From Viola odorata (Eukaryota; Streptophyta; Magnoliopsida; Malpighiales; Violaceae): a stretch of 64,000 nt of DNA. The stretch's first letter is position 1. The number at the start of each line of letters is the position of its first letter. Below the pieces are notes generated by a model. That model saw only the letters and a program-made list of their open reading frames with translations. It made no database searches and was not told the DNA's origin. The stretch spans positions 15,947,569 to 16,011,568 of the forward strand of contig OY829545.1 of the NCBI GenBank assembly GCA_963691705.1. The letters run 5' to 3'. Both the position numbers and the translations under genes were made by a program. Shown piece after piece: positions 25,243 through 36,444 of this stretch.

Positions 25243-26530
25243 GGCAAAAAGGCATTTAGGAACCCTGAGTTTTATTTTGTGGGAACCCTCAACTATTTAT
25301 TTATTTAATCACCCCCCGACTTCTTTACATTTTGTTTAATCACAACTCTACCGTCACGTTTTGCTGATGTGTCACCGTTATGTGCCTCGTCATGTGCTTA
25401 CTGGATGCCACGTCATCAAGACACGTCAGCAACTTGCCACATCATCCCAGCCACATCAAGAAGCAAGCCACGTCATCAAACCAGGGGGGTAATTAAATAA
25501 AAATATAAAGTTCAGGGTTGTTTTATGTCTTTTTGTCATATTTATTTTATTATACTTTCTGTTTTTGTTTCTTTTTTATTTTTTCTTTGGATGGAAATGG
25601 CGGAGGAAGACAGAAGTTATAAGGTTATAATTATGTAATAGAAAGAAGAAGATAAGGTTACGAAAAATAAATACAATTAAGGGGTAATAATTATTTTTCT
25701 GAATTTTTAAAATCAATTACAATATTTTTTTGGATTTTTTAAATTAATTACATTATATTTTTGAATTTTTAAAATTAATTACATTATTTTTCTGAATTTT
25801 TAAAGAAAAGAAAAAAAAAGAAAAAAAAAAAGGAACAACAGGTTTTTTTTGGGTAACCTGCTATTCAAGGTCAAAACTAACAGTCTGTTAGTTTGACTAA
25901 CAGAGGGACGTGCGTTTGCAATTGACCAATAGTTCAAGAAGGAGTCTGTTTTTTTTTAGTACGGGGGCTTCATGCAAAAAAATCCATTAATAATCATAAT
26001 TAATCAGATTAATCATAATTACCTCTAATTGTTAAGTTATTTTGTAGGCAACCTTATTTTAGATTAATCATAATTACCTCTAATTTTAGCAATGAAGCAT
26101 TAATTTCAATTTTATTTTTATTATTATTATTATTATCATTATACTGTTGTATAGAAAAAGAAAGGAAAAGAGGAATTTGGGTTATTGAATGAAATTAGGG
26201 AAAATGACAAAAAACAACCTTGAACTTTAATGTTTTGATTAATTGCAACCCTTAACTTTTTTATTTATTTAATTACCCCCCTGGTTTGATGACGTGGCTT
26301 GCTTCTTGATGTGGCTGGGATGATGTGGCAAGTTGCTGACGTGTCTTGATGACGTGGCATCCAATAAGCACATGACGAGGCACATAGCGGTGACACATCA
26401 GCAAAACGTGACGGTAGGGTTGTGATTAAACAAAATGTAAAGAAATCGGGGGGTGATTAAATAAAAAAATAGTTGAGGGTTCCCACAAAATAAAACTCCA
26501 GAGTTCAGGGTTCCCAAATGCCTTTTTGCC
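25243..26530. mobile_element. Long-inverted-repeat (foldback/MULE-like) element upstream of RECA3
   Basis: The left arm (25243 to about 25540) and right arm (about 26204-26530) are inverted copies for about 300 bp. Both begin GGCAAAAAGGCATTT and share blocks such as CCCCCCGA, GCCACGTCATCAAGACACGT and GCAAGCCACGTCATCAAACC. Flanks TTTTTCTTTG and TTTTTCTTGG suggest an imperfect 8-10 bp target duplication. The core (25541-26203) has no coding capacity. A transcript across it would fold into a very long hairpin. Superfamily is uncertain; Mutator-like is favoured by arm length and duplication size. Confidence 0.75.
25843..25985 (-). repeat. Segment related to the MULE right subterminal region
   Basis: Inside the inverted-repeat element, phrases such as GGTAACCTGCTATTCAAGG, AACAGTCTGTTAG, GTTTGACTAACAG and ATAGTTCAAG mirror the order of GGTTACC, AACAGACTGTTAAGG, TTGACTGACGG and TTAGTTCAGGG in the Pack-MULE at 5500-5580. 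It looks like a diverged terminal fragment of the same family, nested here. Confidence 0.45.
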
Positions 26531-26540
26531 TTTTTCTTGG

Positions 26541-26550
26541 TTAGGGTTTT
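26541..26550 (-). promoter_or_regulatory. Telo-box-like motif (AAACCCTAA) upstream of RECA3
   Basis: TTAGGGTTTT on the plus strand is AAAACCCTAA on the minus strand, the telo-box found in promoters of many plant proliferation genes. It sits right after the inverted-repeat element. Before that insertion it would have been about 20 bp from the RECA3 TATA-like box. Confidence 0.4.
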
Positions 26551-27493
26551 AGAAGGTTTTGTTCCTTTTCCCTCCTTTTATTGATGATGAACAAGTGAAA
26601 ACTGAACTGAGGGTGGGCCGTGCTGCGTTGGCATAGAAAATTTGATTTAAGGTTCCTAATGAAAAAATTATTAGGAAAATTAACCGCGTTTAAATATGAT
26701 GGAACAAATTGGTGCCTCTACGAGTACCAACAACAACATCTTCGACAATAACAAGGGTTGCATGTTTTGCGTAAAAAGAAAAAAAACATGCTGTCAAATG
26801 TATTAATGACCTTCTTCTGATACATTAATGATGTTTTATCAAAAACCAGCTTAGTTTTTTTTATTTTTAGAGATTTTGTTTCAAGAGTTAGTTTCAAGAT
26901 CACGTCCCAAACTTTTTAATCCTGCCTATAGATATTAGAGAGAGAAACATTTAAGAAACATCAATTTTCAAGGGATTATAGAGAAAAAAATCGATCTTTT
27001 TACTAACCACGGATTAATCTAGTTTCTTAACCTTCCCATTTCAGAAGATGAGCTTTAAAATTTGTAAGAGAAATGAATGAAGAAAAAAAGAAGCAACCAA
27101 GTGCAGAGACCAGTTTTGATTACAACATATGTCGTGGAGCTGGAGAACAGAGCAAGAAATCAAAGCATGCAATACCAGAAGCAGGAGAAGCTCAATCCAT
27201 AAAAATAAGACCACAAGACAATATATAAATCAAGTTCATGAAGCATCACGTCATACAAATCAAAGCGCACCTCTACAGCTATTTGACCTAAACCGACATT
27301 CTCTCCTCCAAGCCAACAGGCAGAAGGGACCCAAAACTCCAAATCATTCGTCCATATATCATGCAGCCCAAAGAAGAAGAAAAAGAATAAAGAACCACCC
27401 AAAACTTCAAACCCGACCCCTTTCCCTCTACTAATAATATCCCCAGCACTATTCCATCAGCCACTTCACATTTACTGCAGAAGCGACCCAACT
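26551..27493. other. Spacer between RECA3 and NAP1
   Basis: No gene is supported. The part from about 27120 to 27493 likely holds the NAP1 3' UTR. The open frames at 27129-27434 (+) and 27160-27509 (-) lack recognisable domains and overlap the NAP1 3' end. Confidence 0.5.
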
Positions 27494-30025
27494 CTATTGT
27501 TGCTTGCATTCCGGAGGCCTCTCACCCTGAGGACCATCTGAGGGAACCTGTGGCCTTCCACTCCTCTACAACAACCAACATGGTAAAATGTCGATCAATA
27601 ATCATGAGCAGTTAAAGGAAGGGGCAGAGATTAGAAATAATGAAAGCATGATTGAACTAGAGAAAGTAGTACCTTGTTCCCAAAAGATGCCTGCAGCAAC
27701 ATCACACACAAAAATGAAGAACAATGGTCAGCATCAGGTTATTCTTCAAACAGGAAAATGAATATGAAACAAAATATCAAACTTCTACAATTCCCCTACC
27801 TTCTTTTTGCTCTTGCCTTCACCTTCTTCATCCTCATCATCCTCGTCCTCATCTTCATCATCCTCGTCCTCATCATCTTCATCAATGTCATCATCATCAT
27901 CATCTTCTAACCCAATATCTTCTCCCTGATTGGCCTCACCAGTAAACCATGAAACAGCATGGGGAATAATCTTGTCTCGAATGGTTGACCTGAATTACAT
28001 ATCAAAACACCAAAAACACAATGCAAAGGATCCATAAATGATCAATAGGTAAAAAATGAAATGAGCTGAAGTAGGGAGCAGGGTTGAGTGAAATAGACTA
28101 GCAAGTATCACACCAACAGATTTCATAATAAGGGAATGATAACCTTACCCAATATCATAATCTTGCTCCATTTGATTCTGAAGCTCTTCAGCCTGTAAAA
28201 ATTATGAAAGAAATAAGCAAGATGTAACAGGTAATCAATAAAATTCACATCATTCTAAAAAGTAAGGGTCTTAGACTTACAGTATCCTCATCAATATCCA
28301 CATCATCCTCTGGAACTTGGGGTGGATTGAAGAAGTTAAAGAAACTCTCACAATCCTCAGTTTTGGTGATTGGCTTGGAATTTTTCGATCCTTTCTTAGG
28401 CTTCTTCTTAAGAACCTTCTGGGTCAAGCATTTCCCTGGATACCATTCAATCTCCGTCCTAGGAAAAATCAAATAGCAACAACACTTTCGTAAGACAAAG
28501 CAGAAGCAACAAAAGAAAGATATTCTTGATATGGCTTAACCATGGATAAAAGTTTAAACTAGATGACACTTCTCAGCACATAGTGGTAGCAAGATTAATT
28601 ACCCAATGGCCTTTTCAAGAATGGGCTCATCTTCATCAATCATGTGATAAGTCTTGGTCAAAACAGTGTTCTTGAAATAAGGGTTGGTGTCAAAGAAGAA
28701 CTCAAGCTTAAATCCCTTTGGCTCCTCAACCCTACACCACTTAATATCTTTAAGATACTTGAGAGCTCCTTCATCACGCTCGGTAATCTGATTCAAACAA
28801 CAAACCAAACATAAATAATGGAAACCACCAAAGCAAGTGATTCATCCTGACAACACATGATACAAAAAATCCCTCCCAAATCACACACCTCCTCAACCAA
28901 GACATCATTGTTCTTCATAGCAGTGACCCAGAAATCAGGGACACCTTTCTCTGCATAAAATGCACTCATATATTAAGACAAAGAAGTTCAAAACAAGTCA
29001 AATTTAAAAAGACAAGACAACCCAAACTGTACCTTCAGCACCTTCCATCGATGCTTCATTTGTAGCCCCACTATCTTCAGCACCACCATTCACAATCTCA
29101 TATCGCTGCAAGAAATCAACAAGAGTTCATTATTAGACGCTGAAAGGCAACATCAATTGGTCACCAAGATCACCCCCCAATTGAGCATCCTTTTAACAAA
29201 GATACCAAAACCACCTCATTTCACATTCCAGAATACAGATCAATTTAGTACCTTGGTGTACAGAGGTTGGTACAGTTTTTGATACTTGGCTTCAAGAGCA
29301 GCTCTCTCCTCAAAGAACTTCGCCTCCAGTTCATCATGTTCACTCTGTACATAGAAACGCTTATATAGCTAAGAAACCAATTCCAACACCAGTCTCCATT
29401 CAATTTCAATTAGGAAGGTGTAGTGCAGCAATAATAACAAACTTAACATAAATTTAAAGAATAGACAGCCTACGCTACAATTCATTTTTCTGAACTCAAA
29501 ATACCAGTCCTTCCATAATGTGCTGTATGAATTCTTACAACAAACACTAAAGAGCCTAACATAGAAGCTAGCTTATAGGTCAACAATATCAGATGCAGAA
29601 AGCCAATTAAACTGAGACATGACAGAAAAAGCTCATCTTCTTCACACATACCTCATCTTTGAACAAAATGAAATCCACAAGACTCTACACTGTATTCAAT
29701 CAAACTACAGACACTTTTTAGAAGCGACCAGTTAATAAATCAAATTCACCATCTTATAGTGACCCTACTAACAATTAACACTTGCCTGGATCTCCCTGAG
29801 AACCTCGACGCGCTGCCTCACAGGTGGAGACAGACTCTCCAGCACATCAGAGTGTTGACCAGCCAAATTCTGCAGCTTACTCTACATAACCAACCAAAAA
29901 ATAAAAACCCATTAATATAATAAACAAACACATAGACCAAGTAAGAAGCTCAAAAACTCAAAAAATCCTTCCAAAAACAGAAAACACTCAGTTAGCAACA
30001 AGTACGAACCTTAAGAGCGTTAACG
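27494..30025 (-). CDS. NAP1: Nucleosome assembly protein 1 (NAP1), 5' end lost in gap
   Basis: Exons on the minus strand: gap-30010, 29881-29786, 29344-29252, 29105-29033, 28950-28889, 28787-28613, 28458-28281, 28192-28149, 27989-27800, 27690-27673 and 27565-27494; all phases agree. The protein shows the NAP dimer helix ([16 protein letters not shown]), [37 protein letters not shown] and [11 protein letters not shown] long Asp/Glu tract ([18 protein letters not shown]) and a basic GKSKKK follow. It ends CKQQ, a CaaX-type farnesylation signal known in plant NAP1. NAP1 shuttles H2A-H2B and assembles nucleosomes. One intron begins GC (29785) and one exon is only 18 nt. The first exon(s) and start codon lie in the N gap. 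Confidence 0.95.
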
Positions 30026-30225
30026 NNNNNNNNNNNNNNNNNNNNNNNNNNNNNNNNNNNNNNNNNNNNNNNNNNNNNNNNNNNNNNNNNNNNNNNNNNN
30101 NNNNNNNNNNNNNNNNNNNNNNNNNNNNNNNNNNNNNNNNNNNNNNNNNNNNNNNNNNNNNNNNNNNNNNNNNNNNNNNNNNNNNNNNNNNNNNNNNNNN
30201 NNNNNNNNNNNNNNNNNNNNNNNNN
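30026..30225. other. Assembly gap (200 N)
   Basis: Exactly 200 N, a conventional gap length, replace the sequence between the second visible NAP1 exon and a block that may be the promoter of the next gene. The NAP1 start codon must lie in or beyond it. A 30226-30345 stretch with GAGCCCTAATTC looks like 5' leader sequence. Confidence 0.98.
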
Positions 30226-30342
30226 TTTAATGAATTTTTGGAAACCCAAAAATACCCTCATCTCTTATGCCCACGATTGCAAGATTTCATTTGAGCCCTA
30301 ATTCATCTTCTCTTCGCCTCACGCAGCCGTTCGAGTCATCCC

Positions 30343-33142
30343 GTGCCCGATCTTCTTCGTCTTCGCCGTAGCAGCCTCACGACAAGATTCGGTCGTCTTT
30401 GGTATCAGGGAACACAAGGAATCCTTTGGTTCGTCGAGAATGCGCAGGTTCAGATTCGGTCGTCTCTGAAGCTCAAGAAAATGCTATTGACAGTAAGTTC
30501 TATTTTACGAGATTTTATTATCCGGGTTTTGCTTTGTTTTGATTTAGGAATGCTTGGATTGTATGGTTTTCTTAGTACAAGATCAAATGTTTAGTGATTC
30601 TGGCAAATGGGTTCTTCGGATATATTCGATCGGAAGAGATGGGATGGAGGGGTGAACAAATACAGTAGGAGTGAATTTTCGTACTAACCCAAAAATCTAA
30701 ATTCAGAAAGAATCTTGTTTCTTTGTTTAGGAGAAATCATGTGAAATCTAAAATGTAATGTGGACGTGTGATTTTTTACCACATTGAACCGAATACTTTA
30801 TAAGTACCTCTTTTAAATTATCTATTGACTCACTTCAGTACCAGCTCCAAAGGACATCGCTAGCTGCATTATGAAATACTTGATCTATTCAGGTTATAAC
30901 TGGGGTCTGCTAGAGTAAGAGTATTGCATATTTGACATCTCGGAAGCCCCTTTTTCTCTGGTTTCTGCTGTGCTTGCCGCAACTGCCTAATTAGGTTTTG
31001 AGCAATGAGTGGGCTTTCCCTCTTTTCTATGACAGTTTCGTCCAATCATCTGTAATGTCCTTAACCTCTCTTGATTCAGTGAACAAGCAGTGCTTAAGCA
31101 TTTCCAATATTTGGCAATAGCTATAAATGAAGAAATTAGTTTTGCAATTAGCTTCTCTCACTTGTATGAGTGACTAAGCTTTTTCAGCTGCCAAAGATGG
31201 GTACTTCGTCAGCGGGATAATATTTTTTTGATCATCAAATATATCTGAGATATATCTGTGAATTGTTTGGAGGGAAATGTAGGTATGTTTTAGAATGTGT
31301 GTGAGTCTTCCAACTCTAGGTTCATATTCTTCTCTCTAGTTTCTAGGTCTAGTCACTTCTTCTTGGCTATTTAACTGTTTAGATGGAGAAAAAGTCTCCA
31401 CGCAGTGGCTAGTTTTGTGATAGTAATAGAAAATAAGTGAATCTAGTCAACACCTTTCTAGAATGTTGCCTGATTAGGGTAGGAGGGGGACTAGACCTTC
31501 ATATGCCTTTATATTTGGTTTGGGTTGCAACTGGAGGAAAAGAAGAGAGCTGGGATCTTCATATAAAATATGTATTTTGTAGTCTCTCTCTGGTGCAGTT
31601 AATCCTTTTCCTAGTTGTAGTGGTAGTCTTAGCCATGAACTAAGAACTAAGAACTAATGAAGCTTGTTCCTATTTGTTTTCCTTTTTCCAAAAGCTTGGT
31701 GATTTATTGGGCCATTCCGTTTTAGCACTCCTATGATTTGATGATTAGCCGTGTAGCAGCCTGACGAAACCGTCCGCCGCGTCGCTTCTTCTACAGCCAA
31801 AACGCTCCCACACTATCATCTTACGACAACCACCCTGAGTCTCCCCCTAATTCAGGTAGTAATTGCATTTAATTTTCGAGTTGGGTTTTGTAGGTTTGCG
31901 TTATTGCAATGTTCTTGATGGGTTTTTGATAGATGTATCTTTTCTTGATTCCTTAACTGGTTAATTAGTTATATTTCATTTTTATTCATGTCTGGTTGTT
32001 TGTTTCTGACAAGATGTAAAAGGGATAGCCTTTACTTTATTGTATAAATAGGGTTCTGCATTTGAGGAAAGAAAGAGTAACAGCAATAAAATGGTATTGA
32101 ATTGTGGTACGATTGGATGGTTCATGATTTTGTTCTTGCAACTAGGCAGTATCACATTACCAAGTTTACCATACTTCTATGTGATTTTGTACTTGAAAAG
32201 GGCATTTAGTGTTTGTCTAGTCGCCAAGTAAATGTTTGATTTTGTTTCAAGCCTTCAAGCATTAGTTGGTTAACTTCATTAATGACAGAGAGTAACGTGT
32301 CGCTGTTTGTTCAAATAGTAGCCAGGTCTTTGTTTAGACTCAAATTGCATTGCTGTCTTTCCATCAGCAGCTGAATGTGTTTTCCTTTCATTTACAAGTT
32401 ACTATCTTTATAGCTATGGTCGATGGATCAATTCAAGAAAACTGCAATCATACACTGGATGGACTCGTATTAGATGTGGGATATGGGGGCAATAACTTGT
32501 CCTGATAGGAAATCACACATAGATTACAAAAAGTATATCCTTTATTATGAATGGGAAAAGAATTGCCAACCATCCTTTGTATCCCCATGATAATTGTGAT
32601 TTGGAGATCCATAGCTAATTTATTTATTTATTTTCTTAAATAACATTTCATAGGAATTGTTGAAGCTGATGGTGTGCCAGAATGGGAAAAGAAGTTCTGT
32701 TATTCGATAGGTTCGGTGCCACAGCGGAAGATTGTAGATTCTAAGAAGTTTATGTATTGCCATAATAATATAGCCAACTGGGATGATTCTGCTAGTGAAG
32801 AAGCATTTCATAGTGCTAAAAAGCGTTTTTGGTCAGAGATCAATGGGCTACCTTGTGACATCTCTGCCTGATCCTGATATATATATTGATGAAATAAATT
32901 GGAATCCCGATATCGATCCTGATGGGTATTACAGGAATGTTGCTGTTCATTCAGGTGGGTATTACAGGAATGCTGGTGATGCTAGAGATGCTCGGGAATG
33001 TGACAATAATATTAGAACTGGTGCAGCTTTGGAAGATAGAATTTTGAAATGGGGCAGAGGTAGATTTGAAATGGGGAAAGACTTTGTGATTTGTGTTTCA
33101 TATTCTGCTAGTTTTATTTTTAAATGGATTATAGCATGTTGA
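30343..33142 (+). pseudogene. Plant-conserved hypothetical protein gene, frameshifted
   Basis: A clear exon starts after TTTCATAG at 32654 and reads IVEADGVPEWEKKFC, KFMYCHNNIANWDDS and AKKRFWSEINGLPCDIS, then hits a stop (TGA 32870). Shifting the frame by one continues as LPDPDIYIDEINWNPDIDPD. I recall these blocks joined without a break (PCD-I-x-LPDPDIYIDEI-W) in uncharacterised plant proteins, so a 2-bp loss in the CTCT run near 32861 is likely. Possible upstream exons end at AG|GT near 30490 and 31857 but are weakly supported. The tail has a near-duplicate GGYYRN unit. The function is unknown. It may be a pseudogene or hold a base-call error. Confidence 0.55.
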
Positions 33143-35850
33143 TAGAATTTTCACCATGTCCAAAATCTATTGCTTCATGAGTTTAGTGAAAAAAGTTTTC
33201 CAACAACTTGATGAACATATTGATTTTGTACCATCATTTGTAGTCTATGTAAAAGATTATATTGCAACATCAATGAAAAAGCAGCAATTGTTTTGGTTGA
33301 TTTCAGATTTATTTTTATTTTTATTTTTTAAGTATTCCATGAAATAGGTCTCGGTTATACATCATTGCACACTATGAATTAATTAGTCTTTATTGGTTAT
33401 AGAATGACATTAATAATAATAATAATAACAAAAAATAAGACAAAAAATAAAAACTAAGTACTAATAATATTTCATAAGTTGTATTTATGATAGAAATCAA
33501 TTCCTTGAATTATGGAACGATACTTATTGCCATAATTTAGAAGTAGTATTTAAATAAGAGAATAAAAACATAATTTAGAAGTAGTATTTAAATAAGAGCA
33601 TAAAAAATCATGTATCGATAGGAGTGTAGTTATTTGTTTATTTATTTATTTCCTTAGAATTTAAACCAATACTTCGATATAAAAATAAACCACATATTGT
33701 CATGTCTTTTTTCAAATGCCTAACATGTCATAATTTATATTTTTTATGGTATTAATAAGTTTAATTTATTTATGATATTAGATAGATATTAGGAGTAGAT
33801 GTTAGATTATAAATAAATTAATTAAAAACATATATAAAGAGACTAAAAAAATTAATTCTAACACTTGAAATAAATTATGCCCTTTATGGTCATTTTACAT
33901 TCCAACCATAGTTTTAAAACAGTTTTTACCAAACACCAAAAACAACTTCTGGTTTCCCCACAGAACTTTTAACAAACATTTACCAAACAACATACTCCGT
34001 TTTATAAAAGTTTGAAACTGACTTTTGCAGACTGAACTTTTTCCTACTGAACTTTTCCAGCTAGAACCGGAACGCCAAACAGGCCCATAAAAGCATTATT
34101 ATGCTTGAATGATACTTAATTTTTTTTTCCGAAAAGGTGGAAAGGACACACGGGAAGGGGAAAAAAAGCTTAGACAATAAAAAAAAGTAACCTCAATCTT
34201 GCTTATTTATTCATCTGATTAAATGTTGTCCTCTTCAGCATGTAAGGCATCTTCTGATCAGGCACCGAATATTTATAGAGAAATATGATGTGTTAATTTC
34301 AGCATTTTTGGAGAATAATAAATATAATAAATATTTTGCTTGATAAGACTTTAAAGTTTTTTTTCTTCCCTTTTCCTTGCATGAAGACCCTACGCATACA
34401 CATTTTGATCAATTTATTTAATGGATAAAATTTAGTTGACTCTCCAACGGTAGAGTGTATGATTTTTTTTAAGTACTTTAAAATGATTATTATGCTTATT
34501 TCTTATAAAAAAACTAACAACTTACACATATTGTAAGTTCTTTTTGTTGTGTGTTATTAATCACAAACGTTGAAGTTATCTGAACAATGTATTTATTTAA
34601 CTACTTTTAAAAACCGTAGACTTTACTTGTTTAATTTTAAGACATATGAGTAAGCATACACTAAAATGCACTTATAGTCATTCTCTACGTAATAGAGGAA
34701 TTGATAGTTAGGAGCTTGAACTTAAACTAGAGGTTAGGTATCACTAATTACATGATTTGCTTAGGTGTCATTGTTATCATATCGCATCACATTGGTTTCT
34801 AAGTTGTAACTGTAACATTACGTTTGATCTTATTATCTCGCAAGTGCATACTTAATTGGTTGATAGTCCACTGAAATGGATTTGGCTTCATTAATTTAAG
34901 TCTATGTTAAAAAAATATAAGTCATTCAATAAAATTAGACGAATAGGATTAAGAGTTTAAATAATTAATAAAATTTTGTAAACGTGGCTAACGGTGGACT
35001 TACAAACTACCGTTAATTTCTATTTTTGGTGAATATAAGAAGTTAGGAAACGATTTGTAGAAAATAGAAGAAGAAGATTAATTTCGAACGAAGAACGATT
35101 TACAAAGAATGAGGGAAGCCAGGAAATGATTTGGAGAAAACAGAAGGAGAAGAAAAGAACGCGGCTCTGACACGGCGTGGATACGGCTTGATCTCTTCCT
35201 TCCGTTCCCAATTCATAATTCTCATTCCCATCACAAAATCCATAAAAAAATCGCAACGAATTTCATTCCTCTTTTCCTAATTGGACACAATCCCTTTTCA
35301 ATTTGATTTTTGTGTGTGGATAAATTCACTTACTGGATTGTGCTGAATGAAGTCCTCATTGGTTTCCTGGATGAAGGAGTACGATGACGCAATGAAATTT
35401 GCTTATGACATCAATTGCTTGATCTCTTAGCAGAAGTCGATTCCAGTGTGCCTAAAACAAGTGAGTAGCAGAGAAATTGTGGCAATGGAAGAAAATTGAA
35501 ACTGGTATTTGTCTAGAGGTTAAGGGAAGAGGAGCAGGCAGTGGAGTGGAAGAGATGGGGCTGAAGTTGACCGTTAGTGATGATAACAAAATCTCATTAA
35601 TTATTTTGACTCTTAATCTCATCCGTTCAATTTTATTGGACAACTCAAATTCTTTTAATATAACTGGTGTTACAGGAAAAATTAGATGAGCTAAATCCTA
35701 GTGAAATATTTACTCTTTTCTTTTTCTATTTTTTAAGTATTTTTCTTCCTTATATTTAAGTATAGTTGGATTCTAAAAGAGGTGATTCTTTCAATATAAT
35801 TTTCTTAATTCCTCCCAGTTTTGTTGTATAATCATCATAAGATTTTTATG
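33143..35850. other. AT-rich intergenic region with small repeats
   Basis: No gene is firmly supported. Notable items are a (TAA)n tract near 33410-33430, a 38-bp tandem duplication at 33531-33606, and a block at about 33900-34085 ending CCAAACAGGCCC that resembles the end of a non-autonomous DNA element (GGGCCTGTTTGG in reverse). At 35346-35470 a plus-strand frame reads SWMKEYDDAMKFAYDIN before a stop. It may be a gene scrap but is too short to assign. Confidence 0.5.
33531..33606. repeat. 38-bp tandem duplication
   Basis: CATAATTTAGAAGTAGTATT and the following 18 bases occur twice back to back (33531 and 33569) with a single difference (AGAATAAAAA/AGCATAAAAA). Confidence 0.85.
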
Positions 35851-35852
35851 TA

Positions 35853-36131
35853 CTCCTTCCAAATTCTTTTAAATAATATTTTAGGCTAAACAAATTGATC
35901 TCAAATAAATGACGTTTTGCAGTTTTTTAAATACTTTATGATTAATTTATTCAATATGAAGAAGAGAGAAGAGTGCTTAATGGTCAATTTATTTAATATA
36001 AAATAAAGAGATAATTGTTTAATATTAAAACTATTTTCATCAATTATTATCTTAATTCTCGTGCCCGGTTTTTCATTACCTTAATTTTCGTGCCTCGTTT
36101 CAAAACGTTATTTATTAGAGTCCGGAGGGAG
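35853..36131. mobile_element. Stowaway-type MITE
   Basis: The ends are CTCCTTCC (35853) and GGAGGGAG (36131), inverted forms of the CTCCCTCC Stowaway terminus. TA flanks each side (35851-35852, 36132-36133). At 279 bp, AT-rich and without coding sequence, it fits a Tc1/mariner-derived MITE. The internal GTGCCCGGTTTTTCATTA / GTGCCTCGTTTCAAAACG phrases are typical of decayed copies. Confidence 0.75.
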
Positions 36132-36444
36132 TATATTCTATTAAAGGACGGGACTCACTGTGGTTATGTTGTTGCAAATTGCAATGTAATTTCACTTATT
36201 TGAAAAATTCTTCCTCTTGTTTAGTTCTTAAACGCTCTCAGTTCAAAATCAAACTGGACAACATATTGTTTGACCCTGAGCAGTACTCTTTGACATACTA
36301 ATAAAGTTAAAATCTAGATATTTTTGGCTTTTTGATTAATAGCAAAAGAATCCTCTCATACAAAGATAAGATGACAGGACAAACAGGTACGTTTTAAAAG
36401 AAGATGCAAATTGTACTCGCTAAAAACAAGAGAGGGAGCTTGTA

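Noticed and set aside
27826..27905. GAT/ATC microsatellite-like block
   Set aside because: It is the coding Asp/Glu tract of NAP1.
33900..34090. Possible hAT-type or MITE end (GGGCCTGTTTGG on the minus strand)
   Set aside because: Only one end can be seen and no target duplication was found.
35346..35480. Short frame SWMKEYDDAMKFAYDIN that recalls SNARE-like plant proteins
   Set aside because: Too short and followed by a stop, with no flanking exons; kept only as a note.
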